64,000 nucleotides of DNA from Brevibacillus brevis. GTDB taxonomy: Bacteria > Bacillota > Bacilli > Brevibacillales > Brevibacillaceae. Position 1 is the stretch's first letter, and every line of letters begins with the position of its first letter. Below, one piece after another: positions 53,227 to 62,992 of this stretch. Both the position numbers and the translations under genes were made by a program. A model generated the notes under the pieces. It searched no databases and was not told where the DNA came from. It was given only the letters and a program-made list of their open reading frames with translations. The DNA is taken from positions 4,045,001 through 4,109,000 of the forward strand of contig NZ_CP134050.1 of the NCBI RefSeq assembly GCF_031583145.1, given 5' to 3'.

Positions 53227-53988
53227 CTACAGTTCTTGGCAGTATTGTCCAAACGTTCGTTGCTTGGATGTTAACCATTCCTCTGGAAAATCCTGCCCTT
53301 GCATGCGATTGTATAGCTCCCGCAAATCACTGATCCCGGATTCGTTCCGGTTCGTGTTGTAATAGCAGGTAGAACTGGGAGCCGCAAAAAAGACCTGGTG
53401 CATAGTAGCAAGTTGAGCCAAGTCTTTGATAACCGGCAACGTATTTCCCCCCATACAAACCACACCATTCGATACATTCGCGTAAGGAAACTTGTATAGT
53501 TCGGTGTCCTCGCGAATCCTCCCCTTGTCCTTGACGGCCAAGATGTGCAGCTGTTGAATGCGACCATCCCGGATTCGGTACCCAAACAACATCCGCGGGA
53601 ATCCCACCTGTTCAAAAGTGGTGTTGTAATAGGCAATGTCCCATTTTCCTTTAGGCACCTCGATAAATACCATCTGGATCTTCTGCGCTCGATTAATCCA
53701 AATGTGTTTGACACAGTTGACGGGCAAGGTAGGAGTCTCGATACGTATCGCCGGATTTTTCATCCGTTTTCTTCCGATGATTTTTCGTAGTCGTTTCCGT
53801 TTCTGAACCCCCAGGATTCTCATTGGCTTTAAATTCTCCGATTCAGAATTTCGGATGGACTCGACAAAATCATCAAAACTCATCACGTATTCGTCTACCT
53901 TTACGCCCTCCGATGAGGTAACCTGGACAGTACAGTATGGTGTGTGCTGCGTAAAATCATCACTAAACTTCACAGTAAAATGCAGCAT
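53227..53988 (-). CDS. E2-like ubiquitin-conjugating protein (PRTRC protein B type)
   Basis: 253 aa from the ATG at 53988 (GAGGTG 7 nt upstream; a GTG at 53997 overlaps that site). The C-terminal half matches the Prok-E2_D/PRTRC_B pattern: KGKWDIAYYNTTFEQ, GRIQQLHILAVKDKGRIREDTELYKFPYANVSNGVVCMGGNTLP, where C178 takes the place of the E2 active-site Cys, and FFAAPSSTCYYN. The N-terminal ~100 residues carry a basic helical stretch. Expected to receive the ubiquitin-like protein from the E1 as a thioester. Overlaps the preceding gene by 26 nt. Confidence 0.78.
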   Translation of the reverse strand: MLHFTVKFSDDFTQHTPYCTVQVTSSEGVKVDEYVMSFDDFVESIRNSESENLKPMRILGVQKRKRLRKIIGRKRMKNPAIRIETPTLPVNCVKHIWINRAQKIQMVFIEVPKGKWDIAYYNTTFEQVGFPRMLFGYRIRDGRIQQLHILAVKDKGRIREDTELYKFPYANVSNGVVCMGGNTLPVIKDLAQLATMHQVFFAAPSSTCYYNTNRNESGISDLRELYNRMQGQDFPEEWLTSKQRTFGQYCQEL

Positions 53989-54484
53989 ACCTCGCACCTC
54001 TATTTCCTTTTAAGTATTGGGCATACACCAACAACCTATCGAGTAACTTCCTGATCTGGATGAGCTCTTGAATGAACTGATTGAAATAGGACGGACTTTC
54101 GTGGATCTCGATGATAAAGCCCATTTTCTTCAGTTCGATGATCATCTCAGCTCCCGTCCAGTCGCAGACAACTCTCTTATTCCATCGGAGCTGTCTTTCG
54201 ACCCATTCTTTTGTAAACACCCCAAGAAGTTCTTCGACGTCTGGACATAGGATGACAAACTTCCGGATGTCATATGACCCGTCTTCCTCTTCTTCCTCAG
54301 CGCAAGCACCAAACAGTCGCTCCGTTGCCTTCATAAAGATATCTCCCCCCATGTTTTCAAACGCATAATCCGTTACCCAGCACCCCATGTCGGATACCCG
54401 ATACCCAGCATCGTGAAGGAGCTTTAACGAAAGCAAATTATCCAAGGACGACTGAATGACTTGGCAATCCTCGATACTAAACAT
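53963..54484 (-). CDS. hypothetical 173-aa protein of the ubiquitin-like cassette
   Basis: ATG at 54484 with GGGAGAG upstream. Predominantly helical; acidic run CAEEEEEDGSYD at about 60-72; WNKRVVCDWTGAEMIIELKKMGF in the middle; helical C-terminus IQELIQIRKLLDRLLVYAQYLKG. Overlaps the E2-like gene. Position recalls the poorly characterised PRTRC proteins E/F, but I cannot assign it. Confidence 0.7.
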   Translation of the reverse strand: MFSIEDCQVIQSSLDNLLSLKLLHDAGYRVSDMGCWVTDYAFENMGGDIFMKATERLFGACAEEEEEDGSYDIRKFVILCPDVEELLGVFTKEWVERQLRWNKRVVCDWTGAEMIIELKKMGFIIEIHESPSYFNQFIQELIQIRKLLDRLLVYAQYLKGNRGARYAAFYCEV

Positions 54485-54498
54485 ATCAATGCTCTCCC

Positions 54499-54849
54499 TC
54501 AGATAAAATCGTCTTCTTCTGCATACTGTTTCTTCCTAGAATGAAGCAGTGTGTAAATGTTCTGCGTGCTCCTGACATACTCATAGATTACGTTGTACCA
54601 ATTGGCCCGCTCAGTTTCTTCATCATAGATGTCTTCCATCGAATAAAGAGAATGGGCTTCATTGTACACGTAATCCAGTTCGTCCAATGTAAAGCTGTCG
54701 AAATCGACTTCCGATGCATCGGCGCCGGCATACAGGTATTCGACGATGCGAAACATACCTGGAGTTTGCCTACGTGGACTATTTGATGAGATGCTGCGAA
54801 CCTGAAGTTGTTTTAGGAACTCATTGGTTGAAAATCTCCTTTTCTTCAT
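54499..54849 (-). CDS. hypothetical 116-aa acidic protein
   Basis: ATG at 54849 with AAAGGA about 12 nt upstream. Basic first 30 residues (MKKRRFSTNEFLKQLQVRS), then a strongly acidic helical body (GADASEVDFDSFTLDELDYVYNEAHSLYSMEDIYDEETERANWYNVIYEYV). No family recognised; first gene of the transcript that runs into the E2-like gene. Confidence 0.68.
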   Translation of the reverse strand: MKKRRFSTNEFLKQLQVRSISSNSPRRQTPGMFRIVEYLYAGADASEVDFDSFTLDELDYVYNEAHSLYSMEDIYDEETERANWYNVIYEYVRSTQNIYTLLHSRKKQYAEEDDFI

Positions 54850-54864
54850 CGCTAATGCATCCTT

Positions 54865-54899
54865 TCAAAAACACAGAAGGGGAATGAAATCCCCTTCTG
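54865..54899 (-). terminator. terminator of the clamp-like gene
   Basis: CAGAAGGGGA (54874-54883) pairs with TCCCCTTCTG (54890-54899), followed on the minus strand by TGTTTTTG. It separates the replication genes from the cassette genes. Confidence 0.82.
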
Positions 54900-54908
54900 C
54901 TCTGTAAA

Positions 54909-56033
54909 TTATGCCGATCGCACAGGTAGTATTAAGGCAAACCCTGGTTCATTACCTGTTGGCCGGATGATAATCGGTGCATTTGCTCCTGATGCTTGAA
55001 ACATGACTTCTTTGGCCTTCATATGGCGTAACGCTTCCAGAAGATACTTCGTGCTGAACTTCATCTCCAAAATATCGCCTTCGAGATCCGAGATAAACAC
55101 TTCCTCCTGCACTTTTCCCATTCCCTCCTGACTGGCCGAAATGAGAAGAGAAGGCATTGCGGATGGTATCACCTGTAAGCGACACATATTGGCTTTTCCT
55201 TCTTTGGAGACGATACTCACCCGTTCCATTACCTTGACTAATTCATCCCGATTTGCCACAAATGTTGTTGAAAAATTTGTCGGGACTACCCTGGATGTTT
55301 CCGGGTAGGTACCAGAAATCAGTCGTGATATATATGTCACGTTTTGGTGCGTCAATCGCATCGAGTTTTCTGTGCAGTGGATGGTGACCTTATCGGCAGC
55401 ATCTTCAATTAGCTTTATCATCTCTACTGCAGCGCTCGCAGGCAAAATCATCTTCGGTAACTTCAGTTCTTGATCCAGTTGCACTGTCCAAGAGCTCAGC
55501 CTATGAGAATCCGTTGCGACAAACGTTACTCCCTTTTCCTTGCTAAAGATATGGATGCCCTGCAGGGTGGGTCGCATTGACAATACCGAGCAGGCGTACT
55601 CCAAACGTAACCCGTTTGCCAAATCCGCTGCTTGTAACTCAACACAAACGCCGGTATCGTCCAACGAAAAGGATGGGTACTCATCAGCTTTCATCGTCTT
55701 TAGCTCGAAAGTCGATTTCCCCGCGGCAATGGAGATTTCATTCTCACCCATTTTCAGTTGGATCTCACCCGCCGGCAGCTTACGCACAATGTCCAGGAAT
55801 ATTCTTGCCGGTACGACGACCGCACATGATTGAGACGATGAGCAATTGTTTTCCTCCGTTATCCGGATGGTGTTATCCGTATCCGAACCGGTAATGGTCA
55901 AAGATTCTCCCGTGAAATGGAGATGAAAACCGGTTAGAATCGGAATCGTCGTCTGTTTTGCAACTGCTCGGTACGCTTTCGACAGATCAGCAACTAAACG
56001 GTCTGAATCCTTGATCACGATTTTCTTCTTCAT
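54909..56033 (-). CDS. dnaN: DNA polymerase III beta-clamp homologue (element-encoded)
   Basis: 374 aa from the ATG at 56033 with TAGGAGGAAGC upstream. Three clamp domains: AYRAVAKQTTIPILTGFHLHFTGESLTITGSDTDNTI; then LEYACSVLSMRPTLQGIHIFSKEKGVTFVATDSHRLSSW; then MERVSIVSKE...FSTKYLLEALRHMKAKEVMFQ...PIIIRPTG...FALILPVRSA. The TLQGIHI and ATDSHRL motifs are DnaN-specific. An accessory clamp on a mobile element may recruit host polymerase or mismatch factors. Its leader contains a structured RNA repeated before radC. Confidence 0.92.
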   Translation of the reverse strand: MKKKIVIKDSDRLVADLSKAYRAVAKQTTIPILTGFHLHFTGESLTITGSDTDNTIRITEENNCSSSQSCAVVVPARIFLDIVRKLPAGEIQLKMGENEISIAAGKSTFELKTMKADEYPSFSLDDTGVCVELQAADLANGLRLEYACSVLSMRPTLQGIHIFSKEKGVTFVATDSHRLSSWTVQLDQELKLPKMILPASAAVEMIKLIEDAADKVTIHCTENSMRLTHQNVTYISRLISGTYPETSRVVPTNFSTTFVANRDELVKVMERVSIVSKEGKANMCRLQVIPSAMPSLLISASQEGMGKVQEEVFISDLEGDILEMKFSTKYLLEALRHMKAKEVMFQASGANAPIIIRPTGNEPGFALILPVRSA

Positions 56034-56034
56034 G

Positions 56035-56112
56035 CTTCCTCCTACTCGAACCGGGGCCGAGTGGCCCCATAGTTCGAGCCACACGTTTTCTTACCCCGGT
56101 GGTAGGTAGAAT
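56035..56112 (-). ncRNA. structured leader element before dnaN (copy 1)
   Basis: On the minus strand: ACCACCGGGGTAAGAAAACG, then TGTGGCTCGAAC, a TAT bulge, GGGGCC-ACTC-GGCCCC, then GGTTCGAGTAGGAGG. The outer stem CTCGAAC/GTTCGAG and inner stem GGGGCC/GGCCCC form one long hairpin ending directly at the Shine-Dalgarno site. A second copy precedes radC with compensatory changes. Confidence 0.65.
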
Positions 56113-56141
56113 CATTTTGGCAAATACGTTACCTTACCGTA

Positions 56142-56825
56142 CTAAAAGTACCTCTGTTCTTTTAAACTAATATACTTTCCATCCCCGATAATGACGTGAT
56201 CAAGCAGGCTAATACCAACCACCTCTCCTGCTTGCCGCAAAATTTGCGTGATCGAAATGTCTTCCTTACTTGGGGTTGGATCTCCGCTCGGATGATTGTG
56301 CAGACAAATAATCGATGCCGCGCTCCTCTTGATCGCCTCTTTAAAAATCTCACGGGGATGCACAACCGATGAATCCAAACTTCCTATAAAGATCGTCTGC
56401 TTACCGATTACACGATTTTTTGTATTCAGAAACAGACATATAAAATGTTCCTGCGTTAAGTACCTCATTTCAGGCATCATAAGTTCCGCTACATCACGCG
56501 GGAGACGAATGGAAATCCTTTTCTCTCTTGGGCTGGTTACATATTTGTGTGCCAATCCAAAGGAGGCGACGATCCGCTGTGCTGCCATTTCACTGATAGA
56601 CGCAAGTTCCATGATTTCTTGGGCAGACATCGAAGCGAGTTGTTGAATCCCGATGCCAGTTAACTTTTGAATGTTTGCAGCATCTGCTTCGTTTCCAATA
56701 ATGATCGTCAACAGATCGTTCAAATTCGCTTCCTTCGTCCCGTAGAACGTGATGCTTTCTTTGGCTTTTTTGACAAATTCAGTTACGATGAAATCGTATT
56801 GAAACATTTCGATTTGCTTCACCAT
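56142..56825 (-). CDS. radC: RadC family protein
   Basis: 227 aa from the ATG at 56825; the ribosome site GGGAGGA is very close, so the GTG next to it may be used. N-terminal helix-hairpin-helix (DLLTIIIGNEADAANIQKLTGIGIQQLASMSAQEIMELASISEMAAQRIVASFGL) and a C-terminal JAB/MPN with HPREIFKEAIKRSAASIICLHNHPSGDPTPSKEDIS (complete JAMM). This is the second radC in the window and, unlike the one at 30397, full-length. Confidence 0.92.
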   Translation of the reverse strand: MVKQIEMFQYDFIVTEFVKKAKESITFYGTKEANLNDLLTIIIGNEADAANIQKLTGIGIQQLASMSAQEIMELASISEMAAQRIVASFGLAHKYVTSPREKRISIRLPRDVAELMMPEMRYLTQEHFICLFLNTKNRVIGKQTIFIGSLDSSVVHPREIFKEAIKRSAASIICLHNHPSGDPTPSKEDISITQILRQAGEVVGISLLDHVIIGDGKYISLKEQRYF

Positions 56826-56903
56826 TCCTCCCTACTCAAACCGGGCCGTGTGGCCCAAAGTTTGAGCCACACGTTTTATCGCCTCGGTGGTAGGCGAAAT
56901 GTA
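56826..56903 (-). ncRNA. structured leader element before radC (copy 2)
   Basis: Same layout as copy 1: ACCACCGAGGCGATAAAACG, TGTGGCTCAAAC, a TTT bulge, GGGCC-ACAC-GGCCC, then GGTTTGAGTAGGGAGG. The outer stem CTCAAAC/GTTTGAG differs from copy 1 by a paired G-C to A-T change, and the inner stem is shorter by one pair, so base pairing rather than sequence is kept. Confidence 0.65.
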
Positions 56904-56925
56904 ATGTTTTTTCATGCCAGTTAGC

Positions 56926-57365
56926 TCATCTACATTCGATGTAACTTTCTGGCTTTGTTTCGAGATACAATGTAAACCTACACTCCCTGCAAAAGTATTT
57001 TCTGTCAGGATTGTTTTGTTCAGCTTCATCCTCCAACATGATCTGAATGAATGACTTCCTTTCTGCGGTTTTCCGAATGATCGCCTTAAGGGTTGACATG
57101 GTAAGGACTCCATTGATTACGAAATGAACCTGATACTGAACCATGAGAGAAGAGCTATCGTCGAACGGTTTCATCCCGCTTTTTAGGGTTGAAAGCAGTA
57201 AACTAATCACATTCCAGATTCGTTCGTTTGTTGATTGTCCTACTGTAATCGACTCTTCGGGTTCAATATAGGTTTTCCATAAGGCAGAAGAGACCGCTAC
57301 CGGAATTCTGATCCCAATCTCTTTAGCCGTATCCGATACGTCGACTAATCTTCCTTCGCATATGG
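56926..57365 (-). pseudogene. DUF6573-like gene, 3' part (interrupted by IS21)
   Basis: From the IS junction the frame reads EGRLVDVSDTAKEIGIRIPV then AVSSALWKTYIEPEE..., a pattern (G-x-LVDV-x...G-x-x-x-PVA-x-x-x-x-LW) I recall from the DUF6573 family of plasmid proteins. Then MVQYQVHFVINGVLTMSTLKAIIRKTAERKS, DRKYFCRECRFTLYLETKPE and stop. Joined with the 43-nt 5' part at 59820-59862 it makes one unbroken frame of about 157 residues (MKLETFEDFQRAIC + EGRLVDV...). Confidence 0.8.
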
Positions 57366-57512
57366 TGTTTATGGCAGGATAAAAGTGCAGAGAATTGCGG
57401 CGGAAAACTGCAGAGTTCCACCGCAATTCTGAGGCCATGAAAAAGGCACTTGCCAACATCCCCCTACAAAATCTACCCTTGGATTTGGCGAAAATCTGAG
57501 GGAGTGAGAGGA

Positions 57513-59743
<2,231 letters not shown>

Positions 59744-59819
59744 ATTCTTTTGTATTGATGTTGGCAGTGTTCTGCATAAATTGGCCGCCAAACTCTGCAT
59801 TTTTGAGTTGCAAAATACA

Positions 59820-59862
59820 CGCATATGGCTCGTTGGAAATCCTCAAACGTTTCCAATTTCAT
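59820..59862 (-). pseudogene. DUF6573-like gene, 5' part (interrupted by IS21)
   Basis: The ATG at 59862 is preceded by GGGGGAGG and reads MKLETFEDFQRAIC up to the IS end. It rejoins 56926-57365 in frame when the IS and one copy of the target duplication are removed. Confidence 0.78.
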
Positions 59863-59894
59863 GACTGGCAATCCTCCCCCTCGGATAAATAAAA

Positions 59895-59926
59895 TAAGCC
59901 AGCACCTCCTTTGAGATACTGGCTTA
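59895..59926 (-). terminator. terminator between the 154-aa gene and the DUF6573-like gene
   Basis: TAAGCCAG (59895-59902) pairs with CTGGCTTA (59919-59926), followed on the minus strand by TTTTATTTAT. Its loop contains an AAGGAGGTG sequence. Confidence 0.7.
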
Positions 59927-59986
59927 CGGTCCTTTGCAGTTTCCGCTGCAATTAATATACAAGCTCTTCTGGTATTCCCTTCTCCG

Positions 59987-60451
59987 TTATTTCACCTTAG
60001 AGGAACGGAATTGCTTACCGGACATGACACGAAAGACACCGTGTTCTTTCATCTGCTCTTCATCCCATCCCGTCTTTTTCATGAGCTTCGTTGCCTCAGT
60101 TGATCCCAGCTTGAAGAAATCAAACGGATTCAACCCTTTTTCCCGTATATGTCGGGCAAGAGCTTCCCAATTCCCTTCCCACGAATACGACGGAACAAAA
60201 TCAAATTGGGTGTCTCCCACTACGACTTTTCCATTTTGCTCAACATACTGCTTTAGCTCTTCCTTCTTGGCTTTCAATATCGCTTCCAAATGTAGAATCT
60301 CAGCCGCCAATTGTTGAGCCTGGTTGTGATTTTCTTCTTTGTTTTCTTCCGGAAGATCCACTGGGATTGTTCCTTCATCAACCAACGCTGCCGCTTCGAT
60401 ATCCATCGGTTCATCCCATGGAAAAATCACCGTTTGACCGTTCATGTTCAT
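59987..60451 (-). CDS. hypothetical 154-aa protein with central coiled coil
   Basis: Start ATG at 60451 with GGAGGAGG upstream. N-terminal acidic MNMNGQTVIFPWDEPMDIEA, coiled coil QAQQLAAEILHLEAILKAKKEELKQYVEQNG (about 48-80), then VVVGDTQFDFVPSYSWEGNWEALARHIREKGLNPFDFFKLGSTEATKLMKKTGWDEEQM. It has the look of a phage/plasmid host-nuclease or recombination accessory protein. No family assigned. Confidence 0.7.
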   Translation of the reverse strand: MNMNGQTVIFPWDEPMDIEAAALVDEGTIPVDLPEENKEENHNQAQQLAAEILHLEAILKAKKEELKQYVEQNGKVVVGDTQFDFVPSYSWEGNWEALARHIREKGLNPFDFFKLGSTEATKLMKKTGWDEEQMKEHGVFRVMSGKQFRSSKVK

Positions 60452-60523
60452 GCAATATTCCTCCTCCATTTTGATCATGGGAGAAGCCGACCCATGCAGA
60501 TCGGCTTCTTCGTTTTCGTTCTG

Positions 60524-61537
60524 TTAGACAGCCACCTTGGTAAGCAGTTCGCCGGCATCTTGTTCCAGCTCCACCCGAGCATCCCCTTGAAGAGTTTGGG
60601 CGGCACGGGTCATGGCCTGCATGACGTAGAACAGGTTGTCACCAGGTTCTACCATGTAATTACTGGTGATGGTATCCGTCACGGATTGACTGTATTTTTT
60701 GTCCTTGGCGAGCGTTTTGATGAAATCCAGCGGGTTTTCCACCTTGACCTCTTTGGCAGCCAAAGCCCGTTCCAACATGTCATCCCCGGCTTTGACGGCA
60801 GACGTAAACGCTTCTGCTACCCGGGCGTACATCTCCTTCTCCCGCAGGTGAATGTGGCGCTGCTTGAACACGTCCCCGTCATTGGTCCAGCGCATCAAGC
60901 CATTCGAGCAAACCAGGCGGTATACCATCGGTTGGATCGTAACCGAGCGAGCCCCCACTTCGGAGTTGGACAAATGGACCCCTACCATGTGGACATCCGG
61001 TCGACCCTCCAGTGTTCTCCCGATATTTCTTGTCAGATCAGGGAACACAATACGCAGGTGCATGCCGCGCTCATCGCGGTACCAGTATGAAATCCGATGG
61101 TCTTCCTCTGTCCCAATCATGGATTCGATCATGCCGAGGAACTGATCATCATCAAACCGACTATAATCCTTGGACAAGGCACCACGAATCATGGGGCCCA
61201 GTTGTTCGGACCGAGACCGATACGTACGCAACATCCATTCCTCGTCCCCTGGCAGCCGCTCTGCGAAGTAGTTAAAGTTCGTTGCCCTCAAATCACTTGG
61301 GCAGCGGCGCATGAAGCGAGCCGGCAGCTCCAGTTTTTGATACATCTGGTTTTCCGCCCATTCGGTTGCCGGGCTGGTGGCCTCATTCGTAAAGAGTGTC
61401 TGGAACGTAAAGTTTCCATCGTCACGCATCCGAATCTGATTGGCCGGTACAACGAAATCTTCCTTTTGCTGTGCTTGACGGTTCAGTTCGTCTAAAATCC
61501 GCTTGAAATTTTCTCCTGCATTGTGCATGTAATTCAT
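60524..61537 (-). CDS. DUF932-family plasmid/phage protein
   Basis: 337 aa; AGGAGG 8 nt upstream of the ATG at 61537. DUF932 features: AENQMYQKLELPARFMRRCP, YRSRSEQLGPMIRGALSKDYSRFDDDQFLGMIES, MHLRIVFPDLT, GVHLSNSEVGARSVTIQPMVYRLVCSNGLMRW, the last being the most conserved stretch of the family. Common on plasmids and phages next to recombination or nuclease genes; molecular function unknown. Confidence 0.88.
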   Translation of the reverse strand: MNYMHNAGENFKRILDELNRQAQQKEDFVVPANQIRMRDDGNFTFQTLFTNEATSPATEWAENQMYQKLELPARFMRRCPSDLRATNFNYFAERLPGDEEWMLRTYRSRSEQLGPMIRGALSKDYSRFDDDQFLGMIESMIGTEEDHRISYWYRDERGMHLRIVFPDLTRNIGRTLEGRPDVHMVGVHLSNSEVGARSVTIQPMVYRLVCSNGLMRWTNDGDVFKQRHIHLREKEMYARVAEAFTSAVKAGDDMLERALAAKEVKVENPLDFIKTLAKDKKYSQSVTDTITSNYMVEPGDNLFYVMQAMTRAAQTLQGDARVELEQDAGELLTKVAV

Positions 61538-61550
61538 GATTCATTCCTCC

Positions 61551-62243
61551 TCAATGAACTTGGTATTTTTTCGTCATGGGACATTCGCGGATATAGCTGC
61601 AGTTGGTGCAGCCACTTCCTAATTTGGGCGGGAATGCTATCTCCGGTGGGGTCCCTTTTTTTAGTTCCTGATAAGCGTGTCTCGCCTGATGAATCTGCGT
61701 CTTGGCCCAATCAAGGGTTTCCGCAATCGCTTCAGGCGTTACCTGTGCTGTTTTGATTTCATTCTTTCTCGGAAACAGATAAGCGACCTCCGAAGCGTAA
61801 AGGCCGGATTGCCATGCGCTCCAAGCATAGAGAAGCAGTTGTTTGGGCTTTTGCATGACCTCATAAACTGCCCAGGATGTTTTCCAGTCGTAAATTGAGA
61901 GGGAAAACATATCGTATTGGACAATGAGATCAATCACCACATGGAACAGATCCGTTTCCGTAATGGGAGTGATGATTTCACGCTCGACCGCGACAATTTC
62001 CCCTTTGAAAATGTGGGTCTGCAACAGTCGATACGCCTTTATCGCCAACTCCTGCACGTCTTTCGGAATTCCCGTCGGCGGAGGCTGCCGTAAAACAGAA
62101 GAAGCAATGACTTCGTGGAATTGCTTCCCGATCGCCATTGCTTCCGTTTCCTTCTCCGGCATCCCCAACACGTACCGGAAATAGTACGCGTGGGGGCAGG
62201 AGTCATATTTGAAGAGTCGGCTATAACTCCATTTCCAGGTCAC
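61551..62243 (-). CDS. PD-(D/E)XK superfamily nuclease (Cas4/RecB-like)
   Basis: 230 aa from the GTG at 62243 (AAGGAG 9 nt upstream), overlapping the previous stop (GTGA). Motifs: SYSRLFKYDSCPHAYYFRYVLG, GKQFHEVIAS, catalytic VVIDLIVQYD...LSIYDWKTSW (D, then D-x-K), QLLLYAWSAW, and a C-terminal iron-sulfur-like cluster GSGCTNCSYIRECPM with three Cys plus an early Cys. This is the single-domain PD-(D/E)XK fold with a 4Fe-4S site, as in Cas4 or AddB; a single-strand exonuclease role in recombination is likely. Confidence 0.88.
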   Translation of the reverse strand: MTWKWSYSRLFKYDSCPHAYYFRYVLGMPEKETEAMAIGKQFHEVIASSVLRQPPPTGIPKDVQELAIKAYRLLQTHIFKGEIVAVEREIITPITETDLFHVVIDLIVQYDMFSLSIYDWKTSWAVYEVMQKPKQLLLYAWSAWQSGLYASEVAYLFPRKNEIKTAQVTPEAIAETLDWAKTQIHQARHAYQELKKGTPPEIAFPPKLGSGCTNCSYIRECPMTKKYQVH

Positions 62244-62992
62244 GCCGTTCTCTCCTTCATGTTTTGCAACTCTCGCTGAATGGTCCCTTCCAAATCCGCC
62301 GCTTTCTCTTCGTTCCGAATTGCTTCTACAAGTTCGCGAACGATGACATCCGCTCGTTTGGCCCATTCCGCCCACAAATCCTTGGGGAGCTGATGCATCT
62401 TCACGGCTCGCTCCCAAAGGCTTTCAATGCCGGTATCTCTCTCGGTTTTCCTGACGAAATCCTCCGCGGCTTTTTCATTCGCCAGGTATTTGCCAAGCAG
62501 AAGGACATGGAACGCTTCCTTTGATTTCTCAGACGTGAATAGTTGCCACTCCCGCCATGCCCACTGAAGAACAGCACGTGCATAATTCGGGCTGGTGTGA
62601 AACATTTTCCCGTCGATCTTCCCGAGAAAGCCCATCAATTTCCATTGGTGTGCGGAAAGCTTCATTGCAGGATGATCTTCCCATGTCTTTTTCTTCCGCT
62701 TTTTCCTTCGGGCGGCTTCATGTTTGGCCTTGTATTCATCGATCACTTCTTGTTCGCCTTTTCCCTCCAGAAGACCGATGAATTTGGCTACACCCCCTTT
62801 TTCCTGGCAGCGAAAGCAGTGATACGTATTCTTGACCGGATTCAGGTAAAGATGGAACCCGCGATCTGCTGTACCGACAATCTCTGCGCAAAACGGGCAA
62901 TGGATGCGAATCTCACCTCTCGGCGCAGCCTTTTGCTGTGCCAAGAGATTAAAACGATCTGCAACGTCAAGGATTTCAGGAAAAATGCTCAT
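62240..62992 (-). CDS. CHC2-type zinc-finger primase-like protein
   Basis: 250 aa; ATG at 62992 overlaps the preceding stop. Residues ~30-65 form a DnaG-type zinc ribbon: IHCPFCAEIVGTADRGFHLYLNPVKNTYHCFRCQEKGG (C-x2-C...C-x2-C). No TOPRIM catalytic domain follows; the rest is helical and basic (HEAARRKKRKKKTWED) with WREWQLFTSEKSKEAFHVLLLGKYLANEKAAEDFVRKTERD. So a primase-like DNA recognition protein without its own synthesis domain. Part of a tightly overlapping four-gene row. Confidence 0.85.
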   Translation of the reverse strand: MSIFPEILDVADRFNLLAQQKAAPRGEIRIHCPFCAEIVGTADRGFHLYLNPVKNTYHCFRCQEKGGVAKFIGLLEGKGEQEVIDEYKAKHEAARRKKRKKKTWEDHPAMKLSAHQWKLMGFLGKIDGKMFHTSPNYARAVLQWAWREWQLFTSEKSKEAFHVLLLGKYLANEKAAEDFVRKTERDTGIESLWERAVKMHQLPKDLWAEWAKRADVIVRELVEAIRNEEKAADLEGTIQRELQNMKERTA

